A stretch of DNA of 21,391 bases from positions 1 through 21,391 of the forward strand of contig CBIHNH010000011.1 of assembly GCA_966211425.1 (NCBI GenBank), given 5' to 3'. A model generated the notes under the pieces. The model was given only the letters and a program-made list of their open reading frames with translations. It was not told the origin of the DNA and did no database searches. Within the stretch, counting starts at the first letter, position 1. The number at the start of each line of letters is the position of its first letter. The position numbers and the translations under genes were made by a program. This document shows, piece after piece, positions 20,604 to 21,391 of this stretch. This stretch comes from CBIHNH01 sp966211425 (GTDB taxonomy: Bacteria; Patescibacteriota; Saccharimonadia; Saccharimonadales; Saccharimonadaceae).

Positions 20604-21314
20604 ATGGGGGTATACAGCAACACCGAGATAAAGGCGGCCGTAGCGTCGGGCAATATAGTCATAGATCCGTATAACCCCAGTCACGTAAACGGCAGCAGCT
20701 ACGACGTTTTGCTCGGCGAATATTTCTACAAATCAGGCAACGAATACTCAAACAGGCTCTACAACCCATACGACGCCGACGAAGTGGAGAAGCATTTTGG
20801 AGAAGTCATGCGTGCGCAGCCACTCCGAGAGCACTCTCGCGTCATGAAAGGCCTTGGGATCACCGCAATTAGCAATGTACCAGAGGATCATCCTGTAATT
20901 ATTCTGCGCCCGCATGAACGTATCCTCGCCCACACGCATGAGTTTATCGGTATCAAACAAGGCACCACGAGCATGCAAGCTCGCAGCACCACAGGGCGAA
21001 ACGGTATCGTCGTCTGTATGGACGCTGGCTGGGGCGACCCTGGCTACATAAATCGTTGGACAATGGAGATCAAGAACCATAACGAACAATACGTCGTACT
21101 CCCTATCGGTATCCGAATAGCGCAACTCGTCTTTCATCACACCGGCTTAGTGGAAGGTGAGTACTCCCAGCTCAGCGGCAAATACCAAACGACTAGTTCT
21201 CACGATCTCGATGCAGTGAAGGCAAACTGGAAACCATCTGACATGCTACCGAAATCGTACAAGGACGTGATCGAGGACTTGCCTCACATTGAAGGCATGA
21301 ATACAGATGAATGA
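20604..21314 (+). CDS. dcd: dCTP deaminase / dUTPase-family protein, long form
   Basis: The product is 236 residues; bacterial Dcd is usually about 190. The C-terminal core has the family motifs MQARSTTGRNGIVVCMDAG (about 131-149), GDPGYINRWTMEIKN with the Glu equivalent to the catalytic Glu of E. coli Dcd, and VLPIGIRIAQLVF, ending YSQLSGKYQ. The N-terminus VIDPYNPSHVNGSSYDVLLG is also Dcd-like. Residues about 45-85 form an insertion compared with E. coli, and about 30 extra residues trail at the C-terminus. It should make dUTP from dCTP, or dUMP directly if bifunctional, feeding thyA. The stop overlaps the tmk start by 8 nt. A plain dUTPase activity cannot be excluded. Confidence 0.86.
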   Translation: MGVYSNTEIKAAVASGNIVIDPYNPSHVNGSSYDVLLGEYFYKSGNEYSNRLYNPYDADEVEKHFGEVMRAQPLREHSRVMKGLGITAISNVPEDHPVIILRPHERILAHTHEFIGIKQGTTSMQARSTTGRNGIVVCMDAGWGDPGYINRWTMEIKNHNEQYVVLPIGIRIAQLVFHHTGLVEGEYSQLSGKYQTTSSHDLDAVKANWKPSDMLPKSYKDVIEDLPHIEGMNTDE

Positions 21315-21391
21315 AGCCGGCAAGTACATCGTCATAGAAGGTCATGACGGAACAGGCAAAACGGAGCAGGCGAAAAGGCTACGTGAGCGTC
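21307..21391 (+). CDS. tmk: Thymidylate kinase, N-terminal part (cut by the window end)
   Basis: The first 28 codons are visible. The sequence MNEAGKYIVIEGHDGTGKT has the P-loop GHDGTGKT preceded by a YIVIE strand, the hallmark of dTMP kinases (consensus IxxEGxDGxGKS/T). The ATG at 21307 lies within the last codons of dcd (8-nt overlap), so the two genes are coupled. It phosphorylates dTMP, the ThyA product, to dTDP. Another small P-loop kinase is possible, but the EGxDGxGKT pattern and the thyA-dcd context make tmk the best call. Confidence 0.85.
   Translation, partial: MNEAGKYIVIEGHDGTGKTEQAKRLRER

Overview
The window reads as chromosome of a Patescibacteria/CPR bacterium, most likely Candidatus Saccharibacteria (TM7). 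This is inferred from gene content and gene style, not from a database search. The genes are tightly packed, with many ATGA or TAATG overlaps and 1-4 nt gaps. The ribosomal proteins carry unusual tails, and a bo3-type quinol oxidase sits beside a single-subunit NADH dehydrogenase in an otherwise reduced-looking genome. TGA acts as a normal stop (several ATGA junctions), so the Gracilibacteria-type UGA=Gly code does not apply. GC is about 50 %, except for a GC-richer thyA patch.

Layout. (1) 1-514, plus strand: tRNA-Thr(GGT), a PspC-domain mini-protein and ribosomal protein bL33. (2) 511-6819, minus strand: type II NADH dehydrogenase, then under its own promoter a GT4 glycosyltransferase, a GH57 alpha-amylase-type enzyme, a GH15 glucoamylase-type enzyme and an unrecognised protein, nearly all overlapping. 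This looks like a storage alpha-glucan synthesis and breakdown unit. (3) 6922-11635, plus strand and divergent from ndh: cyoABCDE, a complete quinol oxidase plus heme O synthase. NDH-2 and Cyo together make a minimal NADH-quinone-O2 chain. (4) 11673-16697: an MscS-type channel, a minus-strand TrpF-like TIM-barrel protein, minus-strand tRNA-Trp(CCA), a P-loop kinase, a YgjP-like metallopeptidase and a membrane histidine kinase with no partner regulator in view. (5) 16694-19575: secE, nusG, a small unknown protein, rplK (L11) and rplA (L1), with a strong promoter before rplK and a probable L1-binding stem-loop before rplA. (6) 19587-21391: thyA, a dCTP deaminase/dUTPase-family gene and the start of thymidylate kinase, which together make dTMP/dTTP.

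Regulation visible in the sequence. Several -10 boxes lie only 7-13 nt from a start codon with no Shine-Dalgarno (cyoA, mscS, P-loop kinase, histidine kinase), suggesting leaderless or near-leaderless mRNAs. Translation and secretion genes, the GH15 gene, thyA and dcd have clear Shine-Dalgarno sequences. Two promoters embed the upstream gene's TGA stop in their TTGA -35 box.

Most interesting points: the GT4-GH57-GH15 cluster with its unknown fourth gene; the two-part respiratory chain with conserved quinone-site residues; L1 with a roughly 105-residue N-terminal extension and a separate candidate L1-binding leader; an unknown protein between nusG and rplK; and a thyA gene that looks horizontally acquired together with a U-less hairpin. 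No CRISPR array, insertion sequence, prophage gene or defence system was seen. No intergenic gap exceeds about 160 nt.
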